A DNA stretch of 64,000 nucleotides from Paraburkholderia flava. Its GTDB lineage: Bacteria > Pseudomonadota > Gammaproteobacteria > Burkholderiales > Burkholderiaceae. Below, in pieces: positions 8,301-17,379 of this stretch; the stretch's first letter is position 1, and every line of letters starts with the position of its first letter. A program made the position numbers and the translations under genes. The notes below the pieces were generated by a model that had not been told where the DNA came from, ran no database searches, and worked only from the letters and a program-made list of their open reading frames with translations. The stretch is taken from assembly GCF_004359985.1 (NCBI RefSeq), contig NZ_SMRO01000001.1:1655100-1719099 (forward strand). The letters are read 5' to 3'.

Positions 8301-10076
8301 ATGCGGCTTCGCGTCGGACAACGATCTGCCCGAGACGTCACGTTTCTACGCCGCGCGCTGGCGACGCTGGCGCTCACCTCGCTCACCTCGCTCACCTTCG
8401 CCCTGCTCCCCTGCACCGCCCACGCGGCCGCAGCGGACGATCACCCCGATCCCGATGCCTGCACGCTCGTGCAGAACGCCGACGCCGACGTCGCCGCGCT
8501 GATCGCACCAGCGCACTACGCGATGCGCGTCACGTCGAGTCATCCGGCGCCCGGCAAATCGAGTTGCGTCTGGCTCGCACATGAAAAAGGATTGACCGAC
8601 GACGCGCCGCCGAGCGGCACCCTGTCGCTCGATTACTACCATTTCGCCGACGCCGCCCGCGCGCGTCGGCATACACGCGAACTCGGCGATGCGGTGCCGC
8701 CGTTCCTGACCCGCACCGACGACACCAACGACCGGCTGATCCGCGTGTCGCACGATGAAATCCTCGCGCTGCACGGCGCCGATGCGGTTGTCGTGCACGC
8801 AGAAACTGCTGCAGCGCACGCGGATCGTCCGGACTGGACCACGCGACTCGAAACGCTCGCGTTCACCGCAGCCGGCGCGCATGTACTCGGACCCGCGAAC
8901 GACAAAGCCGCCGCCGATCTCTGCGCACAGATCGACCCGCAACACGTCCTAGCGCTGCTCACACTGACGCCTTCGACGCTCACCGCCGACGCGGGCAGCG
9001 CAACGCGTTGCCGCTTCGACGTGAAGGACGCATCGGGCAAACCGAACGGCTGGGTCGATAACAAAGGCGACGCCACCTTCGAGCGGTCCGATTTCGGCAA
9101 TCACGCGGCCGCGCTGAAACGCCAGCATGACGACACGCCGTTCTATCCCGAGAGTCACGCGGTGCGCACTGCGGACCCGACCGATCGCGTGCTCGTCGAT
9201 CCGCAGCATCCGGAGTCGGTGTCGGCGGTGCATGGTCCGTACCTTGTCGATCTGAACGTCAGTAACGCGACCGCCGCTGCGCGGGCAACGCCGGGCTGGG
9301 ACTATCGCGTGCAGCGCACCGCGCTCGAAGCGGCCGGCGCGACCGTCATCCCGCAACCCGGCATGCCGCCCGATCCGGTCGTGCCCGGTCCCAATGCAAC
9401 ACCCGCCCCGTCCGGCTGGCATCCGGCCGCCTACACTCCACCGGCCATCGGCGTGACACTCGCACCGGTCCTGCACATGATGTGGACACTCGCAAGCTGG
9501 CGCTTCTACCTGATGCCCGCTGGCGTTGTGTTCTTCATGTTCTTTGGTGCGCTGCTGAGGCGCCGGCTGCGCCACATGCTGTGGATCATCCCGCTCGGCA
9601 TTGCGCTGGTTGTGCTGAATCTGGTCGTCGGTGTCGATGTCAGCGTGCGTCTGGTTCATCGCTTCGGTGAGCAGGGGCAGGCGACGATCGTCGGCCGCTA
9701 CGGCACGAGCACCGTGTACAACCATCATCATGTGATCGGCTACAACGTGCTGGTGCGTACCGCCGACGGCAAGATCGTCGAGACCTCGTTCGAGGACGAC
9801 GACTTCAACGTCTATCCGCCGCACAACGCGACGACCTACCCGCAACGCGGCGACGAATTCACCGTCCGCTATCCGGCCGGCTTTCCCCACGATTTCGTGA
9901 TCGTCAGCGACGACGACAGCCCATGGGCCCGGCAACTGAACTGCAGCAGACTGGCCCGCACCGCCGGCGCCGCCGCACAGAAGCAGCAATTCGCTCCAGA
10001 CTCCGCAGCTTATCGCGACGCCTCCGCCGCAGCGGAACGCGCGCTGCGCGCAGCGGGCTGCGACGACGACCAATAA
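8301..10076 (+). CDS. Exported DUF3592-like membrane protein
   Basis: A 591-residue protein. An N-terminal basic region and hydrophobic stretch (about residues 16-42, ending A-H-A-A-A) form a signal peptide or anchor. A long periplasmic domain of about 340 residues contains Cys-containing C-T-L-V-Q-N and C-V-W-L motifs. Two membrane helices follow near residues 390-445, then a small domain of the DUF3592 kind (R-Y-G-T-S-T-V-Y-N-H-H-H). GGGGA lies 8 bases before the ATG at 8301, so that start is preferred to 8283. Function is unknown. A hairpin and T-tract about 60 bases downstream probably end the transcript. Confidence 0.6.
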   Translation: MRLRVGQRSARDVTFLRRALATLALTSLTSLTFALLPCTAHAAAADDHPDPDACTLVQNADADVAALIAPAHYAMRVTSSHPAPGKSSCVWLAHEKGLTDDAPPSGTLSLDYYHFADAARARRHTRELGDAVPPFLTRTDDTNDRLIRVSHDEILALHGADAVVVHAETAAAHADRPDWTTRLETLAFTAAGAHVLGPANDKAAADLCAQIDPQHVLALLTLTPSTLTADAGSATRCRFDVKDASGKPNGWVDNKGDATFERSDFGNHAAALKRQHDDTPFYPESHAVRTADPTDRVLVDPQHPESVSAVHGPYLVDLNVSNATAAARATPGWDYRVQRTALEAAGATVIPQPGMPPDPVVPGPNATPAPSGWHPAAYTPPAIGVTLAPVLHMMWTLASWRFYLMPAGVVFFMFFGALLRRRLRHMLWIIPLGIALVVLNLVVGVDVSVRLVHRFGEQGQATIVGRYGTSTVYNHHHVIGYNVLVRTADGKIVETSFEDDDFNVYPPHNATTYPQRGDEFTVRYPAGFPHDFVIVSDDDSPWARQLNCSRLARTAGAAAQKQQFAPDSAAYRDASAAAERALRAAGCDDDQ

Positions 10077-10136
10077 AAAGCCTGCGTTTAAGCGTTGCTT
10101 AAGAGTCGCTCCGTAGAGTGAAGTCTCCACGCATTA

Positions 10137-10164
10137 GGGTCGCCGCCAGGCGGCCCGTTTTTTT
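10137..10164 (+). terminator. Rho-independent terminator
   Basis: A short hairpin, GGG-T-CGCC with GGCG-G-CCC across a 4-base loop, is followed by seven Ts. It lies about 60 bases after the stop of the DUF3592-like gene and before the nuclease gene. Confidence 0.6.
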
Positions 10165-10268
10165 GCGTGCGATTTCTGCGTTCGACGCCTGCGCACCACG
10201 ACACTCGACACTTGCACAAGCCGCAACGGCCAACGCATACTTGCGCCCCATTCATCGACGACATTCCC

Positions 10269-11033
10269 ATGAAGAAGTGGATTATTTCGCTGCTGATCGC
10301 CGCTGCCGCACATACGGTCGCGACGACGGCCACAGCGGCACCGACCTGCACGCAATTCACACCAAACGCGCAATGGCCCGTCCTCACCAACCCGAAGATG
10401 CAGCCGAAGACGCGCATGCTCTGCTACGCGGACTTCGCCGTGCTGCACTCGGGGATCACGCACGGACCGCTGTGGTCCGCCGAACATCTGACCCGCGATC
10501 ACCTCGCCACCGCACGCGACATGGTGCGCACCAACCGCTTCTTCGAGGACGCGCGGTTGCCTGAAGGCGAAGGCGCGACGCTCGCGGACTACAAACGCAG
10601 CGGCTTCGATCGCGGTCATATGAGCCCGGCGGGCAATCGCTGGACGCAGGAAGGAATGGCACAATCGTTCTCGCTCGCGAACGTCGTGCCGCAGGATCGC
10701 GTGAACAACCAGCGACTGTGGGCGCGCATCGAAACCGCCGTGCGCCGCCTCGCGACGAAATACGACGAGGCATGGGTCGTCACCGGACCGATGTTCAACG
10801 GTCAGCAGTTGCAGACCATCGGACCGACGCGCGTGCTCGTACCGACGCAGCTGTTCAAGGTCGTCTATCTGCCGTCGCGCTCGCTCGCCTTCGCGATCGT
10901 GTCGGACAACGTATCGACGAACCGCTATGACATCCGCTCGGTGCATGAGCTCGAAGCGGCGAGCGGCATCCGCTTTCCGGGCATCCCGGAAGCGTTGAAG
11001 GATCAGCGACCCGGAGGACTGAAAGGTGTTTAA
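10269..11033 (+). CDS. Exported DNA/RNA non-specific endonuclease (NucA/EndoG family)
   Basis: A 254-residue protein with a clear Sec signal peptide (M-K-K-W-I-I-S-L-L-I, ending near A-T-A-A). The catalytic motif of the beta-beta-alpha-metal nucleases, D-R-G-H-M-S-P-A-G-N, is at residues 115-124; His117 is the expected general base, and Asn residues further on bind Mg2+. The family cuts single- and double-stranded DNA and RNA. Export suggests a role in nutrient DNA use or clearing extracellular DNA. Its stop overlaps the GTG start of the next gene by a few bases, so the pair is probably translated together. Confidence 0.88.
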   Translation: MKKWIISLLIAAAAHTVATTATAAPTCTQFTPNAQWPVLTNPKMQPKTRMLCYADFAVLHSGITHGPLWSAEHLTRDHLATARDMVRTNRFFEDARLPEGEGATLADYKRSGFDRGHMSPAGNRWTQEGMAQSFSLANVVPQDRVNNQRLWARIETAVRRLATKYDEAWVVTGPMFNGQQLQTIGPTRVLVPTQLFKVVYLPSRSLAFAIVSDNVSTNRYDIRSVHELEAASGIRFPGIPEALKDQRPGGLKGV

Positions 11034-11286
11034 AGCCTATGCGAACGATGCGGACGTGCTGAGCGTCCAGGGCGATGCGTTGACGGTGTCCAACAGCACG
11101 ACGCGCGTCGTCATCAGCGGCACGCTGGAAATCGCGAAGGATAAGCGCGGACTCGACGCCGCGCTCGCGTTGAAACAGGCACTCGACAGCGTGGTCGCCG
11201 CGCTGCAGGCGCAGCCGAACCTGCCGGCACGCGTCAAGGACGAACCCGACGCGAAACCCGGCGTGACCGACAACCCGTTTAAATAA
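11026..11286 (+). CDS. Small hypothetical protein coupled to the nuclease gene
   Basis: An 86-residue acidic protein with a GTG start inside the end of the nuclease gene, behind a GGAGG about 10 bases upstream. It is cytoplasmic by sequence: strands at residues 10-35 (V-L-S-V-Q-G-D-A-L-T-V), a helix around 45-65 and a proline-rich tail. Overlap with an exported nuclease raises the idea of an immunity-type partner, but no immunity family is recognised and the nuclease is not of a known toxin type. It could equally be an unrelated small protein. Confidence 0.55.
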   Translation: MFKAYANDADVLSVQGDALTVSNSTTRVVISGTLEIAKDKRGLDAALALKQALDSVVAALQAQPNLPARVKDEPDAKPGVTDNPFK

Positions 11287-11302
11287 CTAACGCGTACGGA
11301 CC

Positions 11303-12028
11303 TTAGCGGGCCGGAGGATCGGCCAGTTCCGCGAGCTTGCGCGCATCGACGATCTCGATCTCCGCGTAACGCAGTTGCAGCGCGCCCTGCATCTCGAACT
11401 GCCGCAGGATCTGGTTCGTGGTCTGCCGCGACAGCGCGAGCATCATCGCGAGGTCTTCCTGCGGCACCTTCAGCACGCGCCGCAGCGTGCCGGGCTTGTC
11501 GAAACCACCCGCCATCAACAGCAGACGCCGCGCGACGCGCTGCGCGGCCGGCAGCAGCGCGGCCTCTTCGATCGCATCGAATGCGTGTCGCAGCTTCTGC
11601 GTGAGCAGCAGGCCGAACGCGTGCCACCAGGCCGGCGTGCGTTCGAGCAGCGCGGCGAGCGCCGCGCGCGGCACATGAAACAGCACCGACTCGCGCTCCG
11701 CGTACGCATCGTGCGTGCGCGCCTGGCCGTCGAACAGCGTGATCTCGCCGAACCAGTTGACCGGCTCGATCACCGCCAGCAGCGCTTCCTTCCCTGCGAA
11801 ACTCGCCGCGCCGATCCGGATCAGTCCGTCGAGCACGCAATAGAGGCCATCGTCGGGATCGTTGCGCATGAAAAGCCGCTCGCCGGCTGCGAACCGCTCG
11901 ACGCGGCCGGCTTGGATCAGTTCGGTGCGCAGCGCGTCGGGCGCGGCGCGGAACCACGCACTGCGGTCGAGCGTGGTAATCAGCGAAGCGCCCTCATAGG
12001 GCCCGGACGGCGTGGCATGCGAAGTCAT
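11303..12028 (-). CDS. Crp/Fnr-family transcriptional regulator
   Basis: A 241-residue regulator. Residues about 20-140 are a cyclic-nucleotide-binding-type barrel (F-A-A-G-E-R-L-F-M-R-N-D-P-D-D-G-L-Y and W-F-G-E-I-T-L-F-D-G). Residues about 170-235 are a Crp-type winged helix with the recognition segment L-A-M-M-L-A-L-S-R-Q-T-T-N-Q-I-L. There is no N-terminal cysteine cluster of the Fnr kind, so oxygen sensing by an Fe-S cluster is unlikely. The effector is unknown. It is divergent from the Mpo1-like gene with about 90 bases between. Confidence 0.87.
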   Translation of the reverse strand: MTSHATPSGPYEGASLITTLDRSAWFRAAPDALRTELIQAGRVERFAAGERLFMRNDPDDGLYCVLDGLIRIGAASFAGKEALLAVIEPVNWFGEITLFDGQARTHDAYAERESVLFHVPRAALAALLERTPAWWHAFGLLLTQKLRHAFDAIEEAALLPAAQRVARRLLLMAGGFDKPGTLRRVLKVPQEDLAMMLALSRQTTNQILRQFEMQGALQLRYAEIEIVDARKLAELADPPAR

Positions 12029-12119
12029 CTGATGATTTTTCTGCCCGATTGTCGGCTAGCCGAAAGTGTGAAACCCCGATGCCCGCGATTATGATGTTTT
12101 TGGCACCGGAGCGGCACAC

Positions 12120-12665
12120 ATGAGAACGCTGACCGAACAACTCACCCAATACGCGGCCTATCACCGCGACCGCCGCAATATCGCCACGCATTTCATCGGC
12201 ATCCCGATGATCGTGCTCGCGCTCGCCGTGCTGCTCAGCCGGCCGGCGTGGCCGGTCGGCGCGGGGACGATCGCGCTGTCGCCGGCGTGGGTGCTGTTCG
12301 TCGGCGCGACGCTCTACTACCTCGTGCTCGACGTGCAGCTTGGCGTGATGATGGCGATTTTCTCGGCGCTATGCCTCGCGTTCGGACAATGGCTCGCCGG
12401 CATGACGACGCTGACGTGGCTCGCGACCGGCATCGGCCTGTTCGTGATCGGCTGGATCTTTCAGTTCGTCGGCCACGCGGCTTACGAGCATCGCAAGCCG
12501 GCTTTCGTCGACGACGTGATGGGCCTGTTGATCGGACCGCTGTTCGTGTTCGCCGAAGCGCTGTTCGGTGCGGGCTGGCGACCGTCGTTGCGCGAAGCGA
12601 TCGAGGCGCGGGTGGGACCGACGCGGATCAATGAGGCGGGAGCGCCGGCGCATCACGGGCAGTGA
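12120..12665 (+). CDS. Mpo1-like (DUF962) membrane protein
   Basis: A 181-residue membrane protein of the DUF962/Mpo1 family. The family histidines are present in Y-H-R-D-R-R-N-I-A-T-H-F-I-G-I-P near the N-terminus and in F-V-G-H-A-A-Y-E-H-R-K-P-A-F near residue 120. Four to five hydrophobic helices lie between and after them. Yeast Mpo1 is an Fe2+-dependent dioxygenase of 2-hydroxy fatty acid alpha-oxidation; a matching bacterial role is suggested by homology only. GGAG lies 8 bases before the ATG. Confidence 0.82.
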   Translation: MRTLTEQLTQYAAYHRDRRNIATHFIGIPMIVLALAVLLSRPAWPVGAGTIALSPAWVLFVGATLYYLVLDVQLGVMMAIFSALCLAFGQWLAGMTTLTWLATGIGLFVIGWIFQFVGHAAYEHRKPAFVDDVMGLLIGPLFVFAEALFGAGWRPSLREAIEARVGPTRINEAGAPAHHGQ

Positions 12666-12710
12666 GGCGCTTCTGCGGCGCGCTCGTACAGCGCCTGGTG
12701 TAACGCGCAC

Positions 12711-13631
12711 TCACGTCGGAGCGTTCAGGCTACGTGCGTGGCGCTCCAGCCTCACGATCCGCACCCCATGCAGCGCGGTAAGCGCGACCGCCGCCCAGAT
12801 CGGCACATAGGTCGCGAGCTGTTCAGCGGATAGCGTCTCGCCAAGCAGCACCACCGATACGAGCACCAGCAGCACCGGCTCCACATAGCCGAGGATGCCG
12901 AACAGCGCCATCGGCAGCAGGCGGCTCGCGTTCAGATACGACGCGAGCGCGAACGTACTCAATGCGCCGAGCCCCGGCAGCAGCACGGCCCACAACTCGA
13001 CGCGCGGCGCGACGATCGCAAGCGAACCGCCGGTCACGACGAGCACGGCGGCCACCGGGAACAGCACGAGCATCTCGCACGCGAACATGATCAGCGAGTC
13101 CGCGCCGACCTTGCGACGCAGCACAAAATACGGCGGATAACCCAGCGAGACGAGCAGCGTCGGCCACGCGAATGCGCCCGTTGCCCACAACTCGTGCGCG
13201 ACGCCGAGCGCAGCACACGCGACCGCCAGCCATTGCAGCGCGTCGAGGCGCTCGCGATAGTAGAAGCGTCCGGTCAACACCATCGTCAGCGGCAGCAGGA
13301 AATAGCCGAGCGACACTTCGAGCATGCGCCCATGCAACGGCGCCCACAGAAAAACCCACAGCTGCGCGCCGAGCAGCGCAGCACTGACGAGCAACGCGAG
13401 CGCTATCCACGGTTGCGCGACGGCCCGCATCACGAGCGCGCGCAACTGCGGCAAACGTCCGCGCAGCGCGAGCAGAATCAACGCACCCGGCAACGTCCAG
13501 ACAACGCGCCACGCGAAGATATCGACGCCGCTCAACGGCGCGAGCAGCGTCGCATATACGGACATCAACGCGAACAACGCAGAAGCACCGACGGAAAACG
13601 CGATCCCGCGACCGGACTCGGGACGGTTCAT
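12711..13631 (-). CDS. rarD: RarD-like EamA-family transporter
   Basis: A 306-residue inner-membrane protein with about ten hydrophobic helices and the two-fold EamA repeat. The N-terminal half (G-I-A-F-S-V-G-A-S-A-L-F-A-L-M-S-V-Y, then I-F-A-W-R-V-V-W-T-L-P) matches the RarD subgroup of drug/metabolite exporters. The substrate is unknown. AGGT lies about 7 bases before the ATG. It is divergent from egtD across a long intergenic region; a link with ergothioneine is not supported by anything beyond position. Confidence 0.78.
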   Translation of the reverse strand: MNRPESGRGIAFSVGASALFALMSVYATLLAPLSGVDIFAWRVVWTLPGALILLALRGRLPQLRALVMRAVAQPWIALALLVSAALLGAQLWVFLWAPLHGRMLEVSLGYFLLPLTMVLTGRFYYRERLDALQWLAVACAALGVAHELWATGAFAWPTLLVSLGYPPYFVLRRKVGADSLIMFACEMLVLFPVAAVLVVTGGSLAIVAPRVELWAVLLPGLGALSTFALASYLNASRLLPMALFGILGYVEPVLLVLVSVVLLGETLSAEQLATYVPIWAAVALTALHGVRIVRLERHARSLNAPT

Positions 13632-14205
13632 CGGTTGACCTGCAATGGGTGGAGAGGCGTCGTACCAACGCTCAAACGAACGGTGGAAATCGCGGCGCAG
13701 ACGCGCACACGTTGGGGATGAATCATCGGTGGAATGTCTCGTGCGAGCGGCGCGATCACGGCAAACCGTGCGCGCCGTATTGTCGAATGCATGTCGAATC
13801 GGGATCAGCGCAGCATTCTAGACGGGTTCGCGCGAAGACGCGCGCACCGCTCCACGACGCGAAACGCGTCGATGTGGCAACATGAACCGTCGCTCAGCGT
13901 GAATTGGCAATCGACCGTGCAGATCCGCGCGCGATGCACTAGAACATAACTTCACGTCCTCGATGCGCGTCGCCGTCCGCCGGCCAAGCGCGTTTTTTGC
14001 TTCACCTCCAGTTCGCCCGAAGGCCATCGATACGGCCACCGGCCCGAAATCACCCTGCGTTGCCGTCCGCGAGCAACGCAACTCCGACGCAATCCCACGC
14101 AGCGCCCGTGCGCCGCGACCGCCCGCCTCATCGCTGTCGCACGAACGTCGCAGAATCGCTGGACAGCCGCCGCGCTTGTCCGCCCCGCCGATCACAGGAG
14201 AACGC
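13632..14205. other. Intergenic region between rarD-like gene and egtD
   Basis: These 574 bases contain no frame I would call a gene. An in-frame extension upstream of egtD from 13963 exists, but its composition is arginine-rich junk and egtD has its own strong ribosome binding site at 14195-14200. No hairpin with a T-tract, repeat or riboswitch was recognised. Confidence 0.5.
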
Positions 14206-15183
14206 ATGACCCAGCCCGCCCTGTCGCCCGATCTATCCGCCAGCACCGCCGCGTTTGCCGCCGAGGTTCGCGCCGGTCTCACGCACTCGCCGCAGAAGGA
14301 GTTGCCGTCGAAGTATCTGTACGACGAAGTGGGCTCCGCGTTGTTCGAAGTCATCACCGCGCTGCCGGAGTACGGCGTGACGCGCGCCGAAGAGCGTCTG
14401 ATGGCGGAGCACGCCGCCGATATCGTCGAGCAGTTGCCGCACGACGTCACCGTCGCCGAACTCGGCAGCGGCAGCGGCCGCAAGACGCGGCGCATTCTGG
14501 AGGCGCTGTGTAAAAAGCGCCCCACTTCCTACCATCCGATTGAAATTTCGCGCACCGCGCTGCAGTTGTGCCGCCGCGAACTCGGCGACATCGAGCGCAT
14601 TTCGATCGTCGGTTACGAGCGCGACTATCTCGCGGGTCTCGCCGAAGTGAGCAAGAAGCGCACGCCGGGTGAACAATTGCTGGTGCTGTTTCTCGGCAGC
14701 ACGATCGGCAATTTCAGCCGCCTCGCCGCGACGCGCTTCCTGCGCGATATCCGCACGATGCTCGCGCCCGGCGACGCGCTGCTACTCGGCACCGATCTCG
14801 ACAAGCCGGTGCCGGTGCTGCTCGCGGCCTACGACGATCCGATCGGCGTCACCGCCGCGTTCGACCTGAATCTGCTCGCGCGCATCAACCGCGAACTGGG
14901 CGGCGATTTTCCGCTCGATGCGTTCGAGCACGTCGCGCGCTTCAATCGCGACGCGCGCAGCATCGAAATGCATCTGCGTGCAACGCGTCATGTGACCGCA
15001 CAGGTGCGTGCCGCGCAACTCACGGTGACGCTCGAAGCCGGCGAAACGATCTGGACCGAGAGCAGCCACAAGTACCGCGTCGAAGAAGTCGATGCGATGG
15101 CGCACGACGCGGGGTTCGCGTGCCGTAGCCAGTGGCTGGAAGAGGATTGGGGATTTGCTGAAAGTCTGCTGGTCGCGCGCTGA
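14206..15183 (+). CDS. egtD: L-histidine N-alpha-methyltransferase EgtD
   Basis: A 325-residue SAM-dependent methyltransferase of the EgtD family. It carries the family opening S-P-K/Q-K-E-L-P-S-K-Y-L-Y-D-E-x-G-S-x-L-F, a glycine-rich SAM motif V-A-E-L-G-S-G-S-G-R-K-T, and the F-L-G-S-T-I-G-N-F segment. It trimethylates histidine to hercynine, the first step of ergothioneine synthesis. AGGAG sits 6 bases before the ATG at 14206. No EgtB sulfoxide synthase gene lies in this window, so the pathway must be completed elsewhere, if at all. Confidence 0.9.
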   Translation: MTQPALSPDLSASTAAFAAEVRAGLTHSPQKELPSKYLYDEVGSALFEVITALPEYGVTRAEERLMAEHAADIVEQLPHDVTVAELGSGSGRKTRRILEALCKKRPTSYHPIEISRTALQLCRRELGDIERISIVGYERDYLAGLAEVSKKRTPGEQLLVLFLGSTIGNFSRLAATRFLRDIRTMLAPGDALLLGTDLDKPVPVLLAAYDDPIGVTAAFDLNLLARINRELGGDFPLDAFEHVARFNRDARSIEMHLRATRHVTAQVRAAQLTVTLEAGETIWTESSHKYRVEEVDAMAHDAGFACRSQWLEEDWGFAESLLVAR

Positions 15184-15267
15184 AGCTGAAGTTCGACGCG
15201 GCGTAACGTGAAATGAAGTGATCGAACCGCAAGGCCCGCGACGTGCAAGTCGCAGGCCTTGCCGCAT

Positions 15268-15564
15268 TCACTGCTGCTGAAAGCGCTCGAAGCGTCTTTC
15301 GGTGAGGCGTTCCTCGCTAGCCACGTCGCTGACGCGCGCAGCCGGCGGTCCGTGGCGCAACCACGACAGCATCCGGTCGACCTGATTGGCCGTGCCCTGC
15401 AGCATCGCCTCGACCGAGCCGTCCTCGAGATTGGCGACCCAGCCGCGAATGCCGAGCGCGTGCGCCTGACGCACGGTTGCGTGGCGAAAGCCGACGCCCT
15501 GCACGAGCCCGTGCACTCGCACGTAATACGTTTCGATCCGTGAATCCAGATCCGGGCCACTCAT
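15268..15564 (-). CDS. acyP: Acylphosphatase
   Basis: A 98-residue protein with the acylphosphatase signature V-Q-G-V-G-F-R (catalytic Arg27) and G-W-V-A-N-L-E-D-G-S-V-E-A (catalytic Asn45). It hydrolyses carboxyl-phosphate bonds such as acetyl phosphate or 1,3-bisphosphoglycerate in the cytoplasm. The ATG at 15564 follows AGGAGG and is preferred to 15591. It is convergent with egtD and divergent from hpnA. Confidence 0.92.
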   Translation of the reverse strand: MSGPDLDSRIETYYVRVHGLVQGVGFRHATVRQAHALGIRGWVANLEDGSVEAMLQGTANQVDRMLSWLRHGPPAARVSDVASEERLTERRFERFQQQ

Positions 15565-15731
15565 GACCGCCTCCTGTCGTCGGAATTTCAAGCCGGCATT
15601 CTAGTCGCGTCGCGGCAGGTGTGCGCACCGATGTGCTCGCGTATGTCTTCACGGAGATCCGCGCACGTCACCGCGCGGCCGCGCCAAGCCACGTACAATC
15701 CGACGATTTCCACGCCACCCTCGAAAACAGA

Positions 15732-16766
15732 ATGACCGATCAGACTCGCGATCTCGTGCTTATCACCGGCGCCTCGGGCTTCGTCGGCTCGGCGGTTGCG
15801 CGCATCGCGCTGCAAAAAGGCTTCGCCGTGCGCGTGCTCGTGCGCGCGACGAGTCCGCGTCGCAACGTCGAAGCGCTCGACGCGGAAGTCGTCGTCGGCG
15901 ACATGCGCGACGAAGCATCGATGCGTGTCGCGCTGCGCGGCGTGCGTTATCTGCTGCACGTCGCCGCCGACTATCGTCTGTGGGCACCCGATCCGCTCGA
16001 AATCGAGCGTGCGAATCTCGAAGGCGCCGAAGCGACGATGCGCGCGGCGCTGAAGGAAGGCGTCGAGCGCATCGTGTACACGAGCAGCGTCGCGACGTTG
16101 AAGGTGACGAATTCGGGCGCCTCCGCCGACGAAACGTCGCCGCTCACGCCCGAACGCGCGATCGGCGTCTACAAGCGCAGCAAGGTGCGCGCCGAACGCG
16201 CAGTCGAACGGATGATCGCCGAAGACGGTTTGCCCGCAGTGATCGTCAACCCGTCGACGCCGATCGGTCCGCGCGACGTGAAGCCGACGCCGACCGGCCG
16301 CATCATCGTCGAGGCGGCGCTCGGCAAGATGCCCGCATTCGTCGATACGGGTTTGAATCTCGTGCACGTCGACGATGTCGCGGCGGGTCATTTCCTCGCG
16401 CTCGAACGCGGCAAGATCGGTGAGCGCTATATTCTCGGCGGCGAAAATCTGCCGCTGCAAACCATGCTCGCCGATATCGCCGCGCTCACCAATCGGAAAG
16501 CACCAACGCTCGCGCTGCCGCGCTGGCCGCTATATCCGCTTGCAGTCGGCGCGGAAGCGGTCGCGAAAATCACGAAGCGCGAACCGTTCATCACCGTCGA
16601 CGCGCTGCGGATGTCGAAGAACAAGATGTACTTCTCGTCGGCGAAGGCGGAGCGCGAGCTGGGTTATCGCGCGCGGCCGTATCGCGAGGGCTTGAGCGAT
16701 GCGCTCGAGTGGTTCAGGCAGGCGGGGTATCTCGATACGCGCGGGGCACGCGCAAATGCGGGATAA
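15732..16766 (+). CDS. hpnA: Hopanoid-associated sugar epimerase HpnA
   Basis: A 344-residue extended short-chain dehydrogenase. It has the NAD(P) motif I-T-G-A-S-G-F-V-G-S-A-V-A at residues 10-22, Y-T-S-S-V-A-T, and an active-site Y-x-x-x-K in Y-K-R-S-K. The dihydroflavonol-reductase-like sequence matches the HpnA family of hopanoid clusters, thought to act on the sugar part of extended hopanoids. It begins the hopanoid region, which runs to about 31.3 kb. The start is the first ATG of the Rossmann domain; the ribosome site is weak. Confidence 0.87.
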   Translation: MTDQTRDLVLITGASGFVGSAVARIALQKGFAVRVLVRATSPRRNVEALDAEVVVGDMRDEASMRVALRGVRYLLHVAADYRLWAPDPLEIERANLEGAEATMRAALKEGVERIVYTSSVATLKVTNSGASADETSPLTPERAIGVYKRSKVRAERAVERMIAEDGLPAVIVNPSTPIGPRDVKPTPTGRIIVEAALGKMPAFVDTGLNLVHVDDVAAGHFLALERGKIGERYILGGENLPLQTMLADIAALTNRKAPTLALPRWPLYPLAVGAEAVAKITKREPFITVDALRMSKNKMYFSSAKAERELGYRARPYREGLSDALEWFRQAGYLDTRGARANAG

Positions 16767-16856
16767 AAGCGCGTGCTAAAAGCGGTAAGCATTTTGTTAC
16801 AGCGTCGGCGAGATCGCAGCGGGTAAAATCGCGGGTCCTACCCGAGAACCAATCGC

Positions 16857-17357
16857 ATGAATCTTGAAGAACAGATCGGCGCGCTCTCAGCAGGCGTCGA
16901 TCAGCTCAACCAGCTTGTCGAGGCCGCTGCTGTACCGCTTGCTCAACCTGAGCACACCACGCCCGAGCCCGAATCCGCGCCCGCGGCTAACGATGCGTCC
17001 GACGCATCCGCCGCCGAACCCGCTGCCGACGAAAAACCCACGCTCGCAGTCGGCCGCCCTACGCGCGACGAAATCACGCTGACCATCGGCGGACAAACCG
17101 TATCGCTGCATCCCACGCAGATCGGTCAGTTGATCGAAGAACTGGCGAACGCGCGCGCGTCGATGCAACCTGAGCCGCCGGCAAACCTGCCGTCGGGCTG
17201 GCGTTTCGTATCGACGAAGAATCCGGTGATGGCGGTGCAGAAGCAGTCGAACGGCGACCGTCTGCTGGTGATGCGTCATACGGGTCACGGCTGGGTGCCG
17301 TTCACGTTCTCGCCCGACATGGTGCTTCAGCTGTACGCACTGCTCACGCAACGCTGA
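16857..17357 (+). CDS. Conserved hypothetical protein
   Basis: A 166-residue acidic protein. Residues 1-30 are helical, 30-65 form an alanine-proline linker, and 70-166 a compact domain (I-T-L-T-I-G-G-Q-T-V-S-L-H and W-R-F-V-S-T-K-N-P-V-M-A-V-Q-K). No signal peptide, membrane segment or catalytic motif was recognised. It follows hpnA by 90 bases on the same strand, but nothing ties it to hopanoids. I know it only as a Burkholderiaceae hypothetical pattern. Confidence 0.6.
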   Translation: MNLEEQIGALSAGVDQLNQLVEAAAVPLAQPEHTTPEPESAPAANDASDASAAEPAADEKPTLAVGRPTRDEITLTIGGQTVSLHPTQIGQLIEELANARASMQPEPPANLPSGWRFVSTKNPVMAVQKQSNGDRLLVMRHTGHGWVPFTFSPDMVLQLYALLTQR

Positions 17358-17379
17358 GCATTCGACACGGTCAACGCGC

